Shown: in pieces, positions 1 to 9,924 of the stretch
Position numbering within the stretch: position 1 is the stretch's first letter
Layout: each line of letters starts with the position of its first letter
Position numbers and translations under genes: made by a program
Assembly (NCBI GenBank): GCA_026826555.1
Contig: JAKSZT010053769.1
Location: forward strand, 6,633,193-6,697,192
Length of the DNA: 64,000 nucleotides
Direction of reading: 5' to 3'
Source: Tolypeutes matacus
Lineage: Eukaryota > Chordata > Mammalia > Cingulata > Chlamyphoridae
The notes under the pieces: model-generated
The model's input: the letters and a program-made list of their open reading frames with translations, nothing else
What the model was told of the DNA's origin: nothing
Databases searched by the model: none

Positions 1-344
1 TCTCTTTGTATATTTTGAGCTTAAAAACTATATATGTGGTTATGCAATTTCATAATTTTTTAAAGTTTCAACCATTATAATTTTCATTTATGATTTGGGG
101 AGTATTAGCCTTAAGTTGAAACATATGGAACTGCTGAAATCAAACCATTTTTAACATAATAGGGGCAATGTCATTTGTTTCAACTTAATATATTCAAAAG
201 CACTCCTATTTTTATTAATAAAAATGTAGAATTAAAATTTATTAAAATCGATGTATTAATATACTACTTGAATTATTATATAAAATATTAGATATAAATA
301 TATTATACACTAAATTTCAAATCACATTATAAATTTTTTAACAA

Positions 345-430
345 ATATTTATTGCATGCATATAATATGCCTGGCATTGATCAAGGAATTTGGTATACAT
401 CAGTAAAAAAGATAGAAAACACAAGAAGTG
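345..430 (-). repeat. L2 LINE 3'-end fragment
   Basis: Reads like the reverse complement of the L2 3' end: an 'aaatatttattg' start, a 'tgcctggcat' core and a 'atacatcagtaaaaaagat' continuation. Short and diverged; MIR-family origin is the alternative. Confidence 0.5.
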
Positions 431-689
431 GTAGTTTTTTCATTGGTGTAATCCCAGTGAGAAATCTGCTGATTTCTTCTAGTGCTGCCCTCTAAAGATA
501 AACAAGTTAGAAGGGTTTGGCCCTTTAAAACTTCCAATGTCAATCAAGAAATACATTGATTTGGACAGAGAAGCAGAATTTTATAAATTTAGGACATGTT
601 TCCAATATCTCACACTTCCAAACCTGTGGTACATATGAGTTATGTCAAACTAGAACTCTTCTTTTTATGTCCTATCTTTTAATCCTTGA

Positions 690-1315
690 ATTTTCACTTC
701 TTTCTCATTTTCCCACTTTTATTTGGTTAACTTAAGAGATTTTCTGTGGGGTCAGTAGGAATGTCCCTCCTCTTAGTTCTGATTTTACTTCTTTGTGTCT
801 TTTCTCTCTTTTTCTTTTTTTTCTATTTCAGTCTAGCTAGGAGTTTGTCAGTTTTATTGATCTTTCTGAAGAACCAACTTTTGATTGTGCTAATTCTTTC
901 AATTATTTTTCATTTATTTCTGCTCTAATCTTTGTTATTTCTTTCCTTCTGCTGCCTTTGGGTTTAGTTTGCTGTTATTTTTCTAGGTCCTCCTGGTGTG
1001 CAATTAGGTCCTTGATTTTAGCTATTCCTTATTTTTTAATGTTACTGTTTAGGGCTATCAGTTTCCCTCTCAGCACTGCCTTTGTTGCATCCCGTAAGTT
1101 TTGATATGTTATCTTCTTGTTTTCATTTGTTTCAAGATATTTACTGATTCTCCCTGCGACGGCTTCTTTGACCCACTAATTGTTTGAGTGTGTTATTTAA
1201 CTTCCATATATTTGTGGATTTTCCAGTTCTCTGCACATTATTGATTTCCAACTCCATTCCATTATGGACAGAGAAGATACTTTGTATAATTTAGATGTTT
1301 TTAAATTTTTGAGAT
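690..1315 (-). mobile_element. Ancient L1 fragment, ORF2 5' half, antisense
   Basis: The plus strand reads as the complement of L1 ORF2 around the endonuclease to reverse-transcriptase junction. Diagnostic pieces are 'gttttattgatctttctgaa', 'ctgctctaatctttgttatt', 'gtggattttccagttctctg' and 'agaagatactttgtataatt'. The only open frame is a 60-residue plus-strand shadow at 746-928, which has no meaning. The copy is truncated at both ends and strongly diverged, so it belongs to an old L1M-type family. Confidence 0.8.
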
Positions 1316-1319
1316 GTCC

Positions 1320-1795
1320 TTCCCAGAAAGAACCCGTTCAGCTTCATGGAGGAAGTTAGCCGAAAATCTCCATCTATAGTGCCTAGAGAATTGACTGTAA
1401 CTTTCAAGCCAGGACATGCTTTTCCCAGGCAGCCCCCAGCCAGTGACTAAGCATGGTAATATGCAACATATTTGCCCAATTTGGGATTCCTCTAATAGAA
1501 AATCTTTACTGTGGAGTTAACTATTGGGTTGGCTGAGAGTTTGTCACATCTTCACCACAGTCTGATGCTCTCCTTGCTCAGCTATGCTTCCTCACCTCTT
1601 TACTTTCACAGATGTGAGATCAATATCATAGTCTGAAGGCTTCCTTCCCAATTCTGCTTCCTTCTTCTTTTCCTTTCACAGGTATTACTGATTGCTTCCC
1701 CCCACCTCATCTCTGGTGGGGCTTCCTGCATTCCTAACTGAGACTTCGCATCTGATTTCTAGAGAAACCAAACTCACACACTCTGCAAAGGTAGG
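1320..1795 (+). mobile_element. Probable ERVL-type solo LTR
   Basis: A stretch ending in a pyrimidine-rich block with 'cctttcacaggtatta', then 'cttcctgcattcctaactga', then 'tttctagagaaaccaaactc' and 'acaca'. This matches the usual 3' layout of mammalian ERVL LTRs of the LTR16/LTR33 kind. A related 3' end occurs at about 22,050-22,122. The left boundary is uncertain and no flanking duplication was found. Confidence 0.45.
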
Positions 1796-1959
1796 ACTTC
1801 ATCTTTCATATTCCCTGCTAAATTTTCGGTGCTTTGACAGTACCTGCTGAGTTGAAGGCTTTAAATAAGTGCATAAGCAGATTTTGAAAACTGTCATCTG
1901 AGTTACACATATAATTATCTCTCTTCTCATTAGGTTGTGGCGTCCCTCAGCACCAATAC

Positions 1960-2150
1960 ATTAATAGTTTATAAAAGGCTCTTGAGCAAGTTACTGTGTT
2001 TTAAGTGCTATGCACCTATTATCTCATTTAATCCTTACCACAACTTTATGGATTTTCCCATTTTTCAAGTAAGGATGAAAGGGGTTGAGTTCACATATGT
2101 GTGAATGCTCAAGTCAGGTTGCAAACCTAGGTCAGAGCCCAGGGTTTGAT
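1960..2150 (-). repeat. MIR SINE, antisense, diverged
   Basis: Contains 'tattatctcatttaatcctt', then 'acaactttatggat' and 'cccatttttcaagtaaggat', which follow the reverse complement of the MIR core and 3' region in order. The tRNA-derived end is weak. Confidence 0.55.
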
Positions 2151-2159
2151 CACCAAATT

Positions 2160-3460
2160 ACGCTGCCTCCTCATAACATGTGTCTTAATCTTTCTGACAT
2201 CAGCACCCAGCACAGAGCCTATCATACTATTTCCTCAAAATATACTTTAAAAATAAAACATTTCTAAGTCATTCTATGACAAGTACACTTTCAATTTTAT
2301 TTGCATTTTTCAGAAGCTTTTTATCATCTTTTTTTTCAATGAAGAATATTGCATTGGCTTCACTAAATGTTTTATTAAATAATTTTATTTAAGTAAGGAT
2401 AACAAGGGTATCTTTTAGATTTATTTCTATTCTGTATTACCTCTTCTACATTTAAGGGATTTACTTATGCTTTAAAATGCTAGCTGGGTCAGAACTAACA
2501 ACTTTGAAGTGAAAGGTCCCTAACCTTTACCGGCATCTTGACTCACCCACTCTCCTTGGTCAAGGTTTTTTTTGTTTCCTGCCACTGTCTTTAGCCTTTT
2601 TGTGGCTATCATTTGAAGATTATGGATTCGATCTATTGGTTGGTGTCATGGATAGATAAACCATCGTCACTGTGGAAACCATTGCTGTCTTCATTTCTGC
2701 AGGTCTTGAAAGATAATGATCCTCAGCAACACTCTCACGAGTGTTGCCTGATGCCAAGAGAACGTTCTATTTTTCTGAATGAATCCCCTTCTTCCCAAGT
2801 GGCACTAACGTCATATCAGCCATCTCATTTAGCAGAGGAGTTTGTTACACCCTTTGGTTATCTACTTTCTGGAGGACAGACTAAAAAAAAAATCTTTTCA
2901 ATAAATTCCCTTGGGGTTTAATATAGTTCTCAACTCAAAATGTAAGCCCATCTTATGTGTTTTAGAGCCACCTTGGCTCACACACACATCTTTGACCTAC
3001 AGACCCTTTAAAAGCAAGGTACCCACACCCACCATGGCCAGATCAATAGAACTGTTTTTAGCCTTCCATTTTCCCTTTAGCCCACACATGTTTGCAGTCT
3101 CAGTTTATCTCTCTGTCTCCCTAGACTTCAATATTTAGTCTGCTACCCATACCTGGATTTCTGATTATGTATCCTGGATTTGATCTCTTGTCTTTCTCCA
3201 TGGCACTTGACTTTGCAGTGGCTCTTGGGACCACTATCTCTAGATTGGTATCTTCAGCTGGAATCTCCACTTGAGTTTCTGCTCCACAGAATTCTACCCC
3301 GACTCTTGTCATGGGCCAGTTGAATGCTTTCTCTCTCGGAATGCATTGGGAAATATAGTTTATTTTGATTCATTACAAGACAAATATATGTTGATAGCAA
3401 AGATGATTAGATGAGAAACTTAAAATTTTAAGGCTCCAGAGGAAAAAATGGTTCAAATAT
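2160..3460. other. No recognised gene or repeat
   Basis: Unassigned diverged DNA. Open frames at 2,613-2,921 (+, 102 aa) and 3,121-3,312 (-, 63 aa) have no motif I recognise, no homopolymer-free 3' end and no supporting splice structure. They are treated as chance. Confidence 0.4.
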
Positions 3461-3528
3461 TTTTTAAAGTTTCTGGCAATATATCTGTACTTTAAAGATA
3501 AAGCAGCTTTTTTTTTTTTTTTTTTTTT

Positions 3529-3982
3529 GTTCTGATTCTAGCTCACAGTCTGGTGACTTCAGCTCAACAAACCAAAAGCTGTTAGGCAGAAACCACTTAA
3601 TTGATTCCCATAAGTCTCTTGGCTGCTGGTTTATGCTGTGAAGCCATTTGGCTTGTTTGAAGATTTTCTGGATGTTGGTCTCATCTTGTTCGGTGGTGTT
3701 GATCCAAGTACAACAGGATGTGTTGGCAACAGCGCAGATGCCTCCTTCTGCCAGTAGGCAATCTAAAGTTAGTCGGTTGTCCATAGTTAAGGCTGTGAGG
3801 GAATTGGAAGAGGTAGTTAGTCCTTGAATGGCTTGCCCTGTTTCTTGAGCTACAGCACCAAGGGTGGCACTGAGGTTGTGAATGATGTATTCTTGGTATC
3901 CAAAACCTATCCAGAGGGCTAAAAGTCTGAGTCTGAGCTCTATTCCAGCAAGAATTAATCTGATAATTCTTTTATTTTGCAT
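3529..3982 (-). pseudogene. Endogenous retroviral Env transmembrane-subunit remnant
   Basis: An open frame of about 150 residues lies on the minus strand before a poly-lysine run encoded by the A tract. It carries the class I retroviral transmembrane motif CX6CC at residues 83-91 (about 3,710-3,736). The preceding stretch, DNRLTLDCLLAEGG, corresponds to the region next to the immunosuppressive-like segment of such proteins. An N-terminal hydrophobic stretch at residues 5-28 may be the decayed fusion-peptide region. There is no membrane anchor or cytoplasmic tail, because the copy stops at the A tract in the ectodomain. Surface-subunit sequence upstream (about 4,430-3,990) is short, so most of that subunit is deleted. 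The apparent start methionine is internal to the old env gene, and no functional product is expected. Confidence 0.8.
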
Positions 3983-4459
3983 AGGAAAAGGTAAAGTTAT
4001 AAGGTTGGAAGTTGGGGTCTATTACAGAGTAATACAATTGTGTAATTGTCCACTGGGCTCTGGGTCAGTGAGAAGGCAAGGAGATGCTACAGAACCTAGA
4101 GTGGTATCGCATAGGAAGGCAAAGCCTGAGGAGAGACAGAAAAGTCTTTGGTCCATGAAGGAATAAGCAGAATAATAGCCTTGGGGTCATTTTAGTTAGA
4201 CAGCTGGGCTAGGGAAGACCATGTTTGCTACAGTCTAGATAAAAGCAATGGAGTTAACTGCAGCAAAAAGATAATGGAGTTAAGAAGGGTCCCTAGGAGG
4301 CTAGTCAGGGTGTTCTTGTTCTCAGGGGAGAACTATACATTAGTTAAGAAAAGAGACAAAAGAAGAAATTTTAAGTGTACTCAGCCCACATCCAGAGTCT
4401 TGGGAGAGATGTCTGCATCAGATGCTGGCTGCTTCTGGGCCAAGTCATGGTGCAGGGTC

Positions 4460-4660
4460 AGGTCTCCGAAGCTTTTAGTGGTCCACTCTGGTGACAGGGC
4501 TGATTTGAGGTGTGATAGGTGAATCCAGGAGTCAATTTCTTGAAGCTTTGCAGCAGTGGGGCTGTTAAGGGGGACTTGAAAGAGTCCTTTCCACCAGGGC
4601 TCAAGTCTGTGTTTCCAAGAATGCCATTTCTAATATACTTACTCTCCTGGTTGCACAGGC
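4460..4660 (-). pseudogene. pol: Retroviral integrase C-terminal domain remnant (pol)
   Basis: Translated in pieces on the minus strand, this gives a 'PWWKGLFQVPLTAP' stretch followed, after a frameshift, by residues like 'LTPGFTYHTS'. This is the pattern of the gamma-type integrase C-terminal domain, where a Trp/Gly/Pro-rich strand is followed by a Trp-Ile-His segment. It lies about 210 bp downstream of the catalytic-core frame in the same orientation, where expected. Frames are broken, and pol ends near 4,460. Confidence 0.6.
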
Positions 4661-4871
4661 AGTGGAGAATTGTGGAGATCTGTAGAGAGAGATTTAGAAC
4701 TCATTTTGTGGAGTTCAGAAGGAGTTTATGAGAGTTTTTGGCAGTAGGTAGCCAGTGAGGAGATAACTTCAGCAGTTTGTGACTAGGGAAATAAGGCCAT
4801 GGATCTACTAGTAATGTTGGTGAGGACCAAGACACTGTCCCTGTAAATTCATGAGGAATAGGGGGAAAGCT

Positions 4872-5230
4872 TTAACCCCCAGGGAGGTGGGGATAGCTAA
4901 ATTGTTCAGTAAGTTTCTCTGGATGTTTCTTGATTAGGCCATTCGTGCATTCAACTAGCTCTGATGATTGAGGGTGATAAACACAGTAGAGATGCTGCAG
5001 GATGGGTGAAGTTGATAGAAGTTTAGAGAGGGGTTGCTCTGTAAAGTGGGTGCCATGGTCACAATGGATTTTTAAGAGTCTACATGCTATGAGGTACAAA
5101 AATTGTGAGAGCTGAGTCTAGAGTTACTTCAGAGACTGCCTGAGCCAAAGTTGCAGTGGCATTGACTTCATGTAGGCAGGAAGGAAGGCCTTGAGTTGCT
5201 GCACCCACAGTCTGGCTGTAATAGCTAAAA
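4872..5230 (-). pseudogene. pol: Retroviral integrase catalytic-core remnant (pol)
   Basis: The minus-strand frame at 5,099-4,872 (75 codons) contains CDHGTHF with an Asp at residue 14 and SSELVE with a Glu at residue 50. The two are separated by 35 residues, the DX35E spacing of retroviral integrases, and a YHPQSS segment precedes the Glu as usual. Upstream, in another frame, 'AFPSCLHEVNATATLAQAVS' (about 5,200-5,140) fits the segment that follows the first catalytic Asp. That Asp itself is not clearly readable. Stops and frameshifts separate the pieces, so this is a dead gene fragment. Confidence 0.8.
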
Positions 5231-5379
5231 GGGCAATAATGATTAGCTTGTCTTTGGGTTAGTACCCCATGTGCATTCCCTTCTCTTTAATTCACAGACA
5301 GCTGGAAGAAGAGGGAGTAATTAGGAAGCACCAAGGAAAAGGTTTTAACAGTGCTTGCTGCTGCAATTTGGGGAGGAAA

Positions 5380-5560
5380 GAACTGGAAGGATTGAGGGAG
5401 AAAATGCAAAGTCTTATATGCTACAATCCGCCCTGTCGCACAACTCTTACAATCTTTCCTCCACCTCTTCCACAAAAGGCCCTGAGTGTAGAACAGAAGG
5501 GAGGGGGTTATAAATGTACTGTGATATAAGACCACAGGTACAATATAAACAAGACAAGCA
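5380..5560 (-). pseudogene. pol: Possible integrase N-terminal zinc-binding region
   Basis: Inside the minus-strand frame 5,679-5,287 (130 aa) there is a KDCKSC motif (C-X2-C, about 5,440-5,455) after a Trp/Arg-rich segment. It sits between the RNase H remnant and the integrase core, which is where the HHCC domain should be. The histidine pair is not intact (one candidate His, HSTF). The rest of the frame resembles nothing I know, so the call rests mainly on position. Confidence 0.35.
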
Positions 5561-5667
5561 ATTATAGGAGTTTCTGGGCTCTGGGAGTTGCCACCTAGAA
5601 GGGCAGCTCTTATCTTAAAGAGAAGGGAATGGTATTCCAGAGGAGACCAGTGATGCCGGATACTGGC

Positions 5668-5683
5668 AAGTATCTGCACTTTT
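5668..5683. repeat. Target-site duplication, left copy, of the nested retrocopy
   Basis: Identical to 5,937-5,952 (AAGTATCTGCACTTTT). Shows that the ERV was already present when the retrocopy inserted. Confidence 0.85.
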
Positions 5684-5936
5684 TTTTTTTTTTTTTTTTA
5701 ATTGAAAGGAAAAATTAGTTTTATTTTGGCTTTTTGGTCCCACACCATCTTTCTATCAATATATAAATTTATTTCTATTTACAAATAGAAATGTTCTATA
5801 TTACTAACAATTCAGTATCTTTGCAATCCCTATATTTAAATCCTAATCGCTTATTTTAGTTCTATGAATGACATGCATATTTTCATATTTAAGGCAGATG
5901 GTAAACCTTCCCACAGGTCTTGTGGTATAAACGTTA
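5684..5936 (-). pseudogene. Polyadenylated retrocopy of an unidentified transcript, nested in the ERV
   Basis: About 250 bp inserted into pol. On the minus strand it ends with an AATAAA signal (5,720-5,725) about 20 bp before an A tract (5,684-5,699). It is flanked by a perfect 16-bp direct repeat, AAGTATCTGCACTTTT, at 5,668-5,683 and 5,937-5,952, although the last T bases merge with the tail. These are the hallmarks of L1-driven retroposition of a polyadenylated RNA. The body has no coding frame and looks like a 3' UTR. I do not recognise the source gene. Confidence 0.8.
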
Positions 5937-5949
5937 AAGTATCTGCACT

Positions 5950-6295
5950 TTTAACAGTCCAATTGATTGTGGGTTGTTGCTACAGTGGCAGCCCAGTCAA
6001 GCAAGAGGTTAGAAGAAGCCGCGTGAATCTGGAAAAGAAGCCTAAGGGCACAAGCACAAATGTTTAGTTGGTGCCCCAGAGGGAGGAGGTTTTCTCTGGT
6101 AAGTAATGTGGAACTTTCTCCCATAGGCCCTAGGATATTTGCTTATAGTGGACAAGATCTGGGCTCACAATACCAACATGTTAACCCTTTAAAGGAGCAG
6201 CCCATAATGCCAATTGTCTATTACCACCCATGGCAGCTCCTCTATGGCCACTCTTTTTGTGTAGCCATAGGACTGCTTCTTCATTATTTTTAGAG
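5950..6295 (-). pseudogene. pol: RNase H C-terminal remnant and RNase H-integrase linker (pol)
   Basis: The minus strand from about 6,290 to 6,185 translates as a segment with SGHRGAAMGGNRQLALWAA. It resembles the end of retroviral RNase H, where a conserved His is followed by a Gly-Asn-Arg-x-Ala-Asp-like helix. The catalytic Asp of that motif is replaced here. The following sequence down to 5,953 has mixed frames. The position upstream of integrase in the same orientation supports the call. Confidence 0.5.
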
Positions 6296-6299
6296 CTGT

Positions 6300-8460
6300 C
6301 TAACTTTAATGCTGGGTTCCAAGTATCATACAGGTACTTAAAAAGTATAGGGCGCTATTAGGTTATACATAAAGAGAAAAGCATCTCAGAATTTAGAAAT
6401 AACAATTACAGATTACAGTGCAGGGATAAAGGTAACTGCTGCAAGAGTTTACAATTTAGGCCCTAATTTTCTTAAATAAAACTATTTCTAGGGATTATTA
6501 ACTATATCCTATAGTAGAAGTTTTGTTTTATTTTACTTTTACACCTTTACTAAGATTATATTAATTAACAGGTATTTTACTTTAGCAGTACAGGAAATAA
6601 TTATTTTCTTAATTATTTCATGAAAAGTTAAGATTTTCAGTGGAATCAAGATTATCTTCCCCATATTACCACCTTAATATGTAGATTGAGGTGGCATCTG
6701 ACAAGTTTCTTTGTTACAAAGTTACTTTTTGTTATCAATATTAATTCAGATTTCTATTTAATAATAACTTCTTAGAATTAGCCATTTTTATAGAAACACT
6801 TTACTTTAGAAAATGCTTTTACAAACTTCCCATTATTATCCATAACTGCATAGACTAGTTATTTCACTTTAAGATACATTTCACCTTTAATAGATGAAAT
6901 TTACTTTCACAAGCCCTCTACAACTTTTTGTATTTATTCAGGTCTTGTCCTACTTATTCTTAACCTTATGAAAACCAATCATTTTATCTTAGGACAAAAA
7001 CACATTCCCTTAAACAGGCTTGTCAAATTTTAGTCAGCATTGACTATGAAATCACTTCCACACTTTTTACTTCTCTCTATATTTATTTAAGTCTTTTCTT
7101 ACATCCTTCATTCTGTTTTGCGGAAACTAGTCATTTCACTTTAGGACTGATTTATATGTTTTTTCCTTTAACTTCATTTTATTAAACACAAACTTAAAAT
7201 CTTCATTGTTTTAAAGATCTAATAAGTATAATGTTAATTTATTTCATCAGTATCTGTATAAACTTATGGAGATTATACTTAAGTAGAATAAAATTGAAAC
7301 AATATCATTAACCAAGAAATATTTTTCCTTTTCCTCCATGGAAGACTAAAACCTTTTTAAAAATAATATTCTTAAAATTGTGAACAACCTCAAAAGCATA
7401 CTGACTATGAGAGTCTGTAATATACTATAGTTGCTTAATTTGTTTTAATCATAATTTATAAAAACATTTCTTTAGCCTTTAAGGAACTTTTTTTTCACTT
7501 ACTGAAATTTGGCTATTGGATTATTGGATTATTACTCTCATCCAAAGGTTGTTAAAAAGTTTAAATTGGTGAATTACAGGACAAACTATGTAAACTAAGG
7601 TTTATTCTGTAAGCATTTCCTTTATCCTTATCATTCCTGTTTTCCAGGCCTAGTAGACAGAGTTCTAAGCTAAACTTACAGTTCCCTATTTTTTGCACCT
7701 AGCCCTTCCCCCAGAGCACTTTCAAAGAGAAAGCCCAGGGCAGGGGGGAGGTGTGGTGCAGGGTATGTTAAGGAGTCTAGGAAAATTTTTTTTTACCATT
7801 TTCACAGTTTCTTTTAAAAAAAAATTATTCAGCTTAAAAGTTACTGAACTTTAACAGCACCAATTTTATTAATGTGGTTATCCTGGTCTAATTAGAATTA
7901 ACATGGAAACAGAAGAGAGAACATTAATATTGTTAAGGTTTTCACTATACTCCTTGTTTTTTATAAATTATATAGTGAAACTATATAATTTAGAAACTAT
8001 GAAAGCTCATTTTGTACTAGCAGATTTTTGAAATACTTAAATCACCTTAGTTAATGCACTTAAAAACAGTAATGTACTATGTTTTTAAACAAGGATTAAT
8101 GGCACATATAGGTATTACACTATTTCCAAAAAAAACCAAACCAAACCAAAACAAAACACACAACAATGTAATGTATGCAATTTAATTTTATATGAAATTT
8201 GAAACTTATGAAGGTATTTTCCCTTTACAGTTTTGTTAAATCCTTTGTAATTTGGTATATATACAAATTTAATTTATACAAAGCTTAGAGAGAAGTTTTT
8301 TCCTTAAATGAATTGCTTTTATTTATGAGGACATAATTAATAAGCATTCAAAATATTTATTTTTGATTGTACTTTATTTTTATTATAAGATTCTTAGATT
8401 ACAGTGTGTTGAAAAGCACCTTTGTTTTGCTTTTCTAAATAGTTTTGTTCATCCAAATTT
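6300..8460 (-). other. AT-rich non-coding interior of the ERV with degenerate repeats
   Basis: No open frame of note on either strand. The plus strand shows related blocks of the form 'CTAGTCATTTCACTTTAGGA' beginning near 6,855, 6,975 and 7,127, about 120-150 bp apart, with a weaker one near 6,776. A C/A-rich stretch (CCAAA repeats) lies at 8,128-8,160. It lies where gag, protease and reverse transcriptase should be, so it is either a long non-coding leader typical of non-autonomous ERVs or later DNA. Confidence 0.45.
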
Positions 8461-9130
8461 TTGCCTGACTTTTACCAGCAGTTCTGTAAATCAATTAACA
8501 AAGGTTTTAGCAGGCTTATAAATATGAATGATAAAATTGAATTCTTTACAAGGCCCACTGAATTTTCATTAGGATTTAGAAAATCTTGTTATTCAAAGGG
8601 TGGTGGTGGGGAAACTAAGTTAGAACCCAGAAGGAGAAGACAGAAGGATTTTAAAGAGCACCAGAAGCTCAGCTTCTCCAATTTCTGGGACTCTAGGATT
8701 ATTAATTCATCTTTAAGCAATTTGAATGGAGCTCTCTTAAGAATTTTCATTTGTTAATTTAGTATTAACATCAGGAGGAAGAGAAAATATACATTAAACA
8801 AACAGACAGACACAAACCATAGAAACACAGAAGTACAGAAACATAAATCTTACTGACTGAATGTTATGAGAAACAGTAAAGAAAGAGAAATAGAAGAGAA
8901 TTCTCTTACCTGATGGCTGAAAACAGAGGCCATGACAGAGGGCCTAACCTGACTTGAGCTCGACAAACAGATTTTGACCTCAACTGCAACATGGCAGGAG
9001 TTCAGAGATCTGAGAGGGGCTAGCTGGGTGAGCCAGGAGAAGACCCCAGAGTGGATGGAACACAAAGGATTCCTGCAGGTACATTGCTCCTCTCCGAGGT
9101 GTCAGAGACATTGTCCCAGCATCCACCTTC
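8461..9130 (-). other. Leader region downstream of the ERV primer-binding site
   Basis: Minus-strand sequence between the primer-binding site and the AT-rich block. It includes a short frame at 9,065-8,850 (71 aa) with no recognisable Gag motif, such as a major homology region or zinc knuckle. Probably untranslated leader, though a decayed Gag start cannot be excluded. Confidence 0.4.
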
Positions 9131-9133
9131 AGA

Positions 9134-9150
9134 TCCCACTTCTGACACCA
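9134..9150 (-). promoter_or_regulatory. Retroviral primer-binding site, tRNA-Leu type
   Basis: The minus strand reads TGGTGTCAGAAGTGGGA just inside the LTR. It begins with TGG, the complement of the CCA end of a tRNA, and continues as the complement of a tRNA-Leu acceptor/T-arm 3' end with one apparent mismatch. This is where minus-strand DNA synthesis would have started. Confidence 0.7.
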
Positions 9151-9155
9151 AGTAC

Positions 9156-9540
9156 TGTTGTGCTGAAAATAAAGTAAACAGACTTAAAAAGGGGGGAGGT
9201 GCAAAGTAAGTTTATTGAGCTAAAGTTGTATTAATGCAGGATTTTAACACCAAAACAGGTTTCGATTCAAAGGAGTAAGCTAGGGGAGCAGCTTCTATGG
9301 CTGCTTGAGACAAAGAGAAAATATGGGAGAGGTAATAGGGAGGGATAAAGGGACATGATTTATGCTTGGTATGTGCTTTCCAGGCATTACAAGGCTGTGG
9401 GGCTGTTTGAGCAGGGTGTCCTTGAGGGCCAGTTTGTTAATTAGCAAGCAAGATGTTGATGTAAGGTTGTGGCTATCTGGTGAAGATCAGCAGGACTTGC
9501 TGGTGTCAGCTTGAACTCTTTGTTACAGTTCTTCCTTTCA
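9156..9540 (-). mobile_element. LTR (5' LTR) of the minus-strand ERV
   Basis: A region of about 380 bp directly upstream (minus strand) of the primer-binding site. Two end pairs are possible. TGAAAG...TTTCA (9,540 to 9,164) has a 5-bp inverted repeat but leaves 13 bases before the primer site. TGTAAC...ACAACA (9,527 to 9,156) leaves 5 bases. A polyadenylation signal AATAAA lies at 9,211-9,216 on the minus strand. I could not identify a convincing TATA box. Confidence 0.7.
9211..9216 (-). promoter_or_regulatory. LTR polyadenylation signal
   Basis: AATAAA on the minus strand in the context GCTCAATAAACTTACTTTGC, about 50-60 bp before the LTR end. This is a normal place for the R-region signal. 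Confidence 0.65.
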
Positions 9541-9912
9541 GGCTGGGGCAGGTTTTTTTTTTTATCAGCACTTCAAAGGATTATTGGTATGTCAGCTTGC
9601 TTCAGTTAACCTCCATTTCTTCTTTATAACTCCCTGGGTAAAATGGAAGCTCAAGCAAATCCAGATGGTTAGTAAAATCATTTATCATTCCAATTTTACA
9701 TTATGTTACCCCAGGAAGATATTGCCCTGTAATATTCCAGGGCAGGGTGACTTTGATGAATATTGTGCCACTGTGATTTGAAGTTTTATATTTCATATAG
9801 CATCCTTTAAATAATTCCATTTTTATGGCCTTAATTTATTTAAAGTTTGAGAATTAAAGTTCATAATGTGACATTCCTAGTCCTGAGAATATTAAATGAG
9901 AGCTTTTGTAAT
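9541..9912. other. Unassigned spacer between ERV and HAL1
   Basis: About 370 bp with no repeat I recognise. The short plus-strand frame at 9,584-9,781 is not supported. Confidence 0.4.
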
Positions 9913-9924
9913 AAAAGTGATGGA
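9913..9924. repeat. Target-site duplication, left, of HAL1 copy 1
   Basis: AAAAGTGATGGA, repeated at 12,568-12,579 right after the A-rich tail. Confidence 0.75.

Larger units (their letters stand above)
3508..9540 (-). mobile_element. Decayed endogenous retrovirus, minus strand, 3' end missing
   Basis: Read on the minus strand this is LTR (about 9,540-9,156), primer-binding site (9,150-9,134), leader, a long AT-rich interior without coding potential (about 8,460-6,300), the end of RNase H, integrase, then Env transmembrane subunit, ending at a 21-base T tract (3,508-3,528). Gag, protease and most of reverse transcriptase are not visible, most of the Env surface subunit is absent, and no second LTR was found below 3,508. 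Integrase and Env resemble class I (gamma-like) elements, whereas the primer-binding site fits tRNA-Leu. Many stops and frameshifts make it inactive. A retrocopy is nested at 5,684-5,936. Whether the AT-rich block is original retroviral DNA or a later insertion cannot be decided by eye. Confidence 0.8.

Noticed and set aside
2613..2921. 102-residue plus-strand frame that could look like an exon
   Set aside because: No recognised domain, it ends in an A-run-encoded lysine stretch, and there are no consistent splice signals.
3464..3982. Possibility of a captured functional env (syncytin-like) gene
   Set aside because: The reading frame stops at an A tract before the membrane anchor, most of the surface subunit is missing and neighbouring pol is riddled with stops, so no functional envelope can be made.
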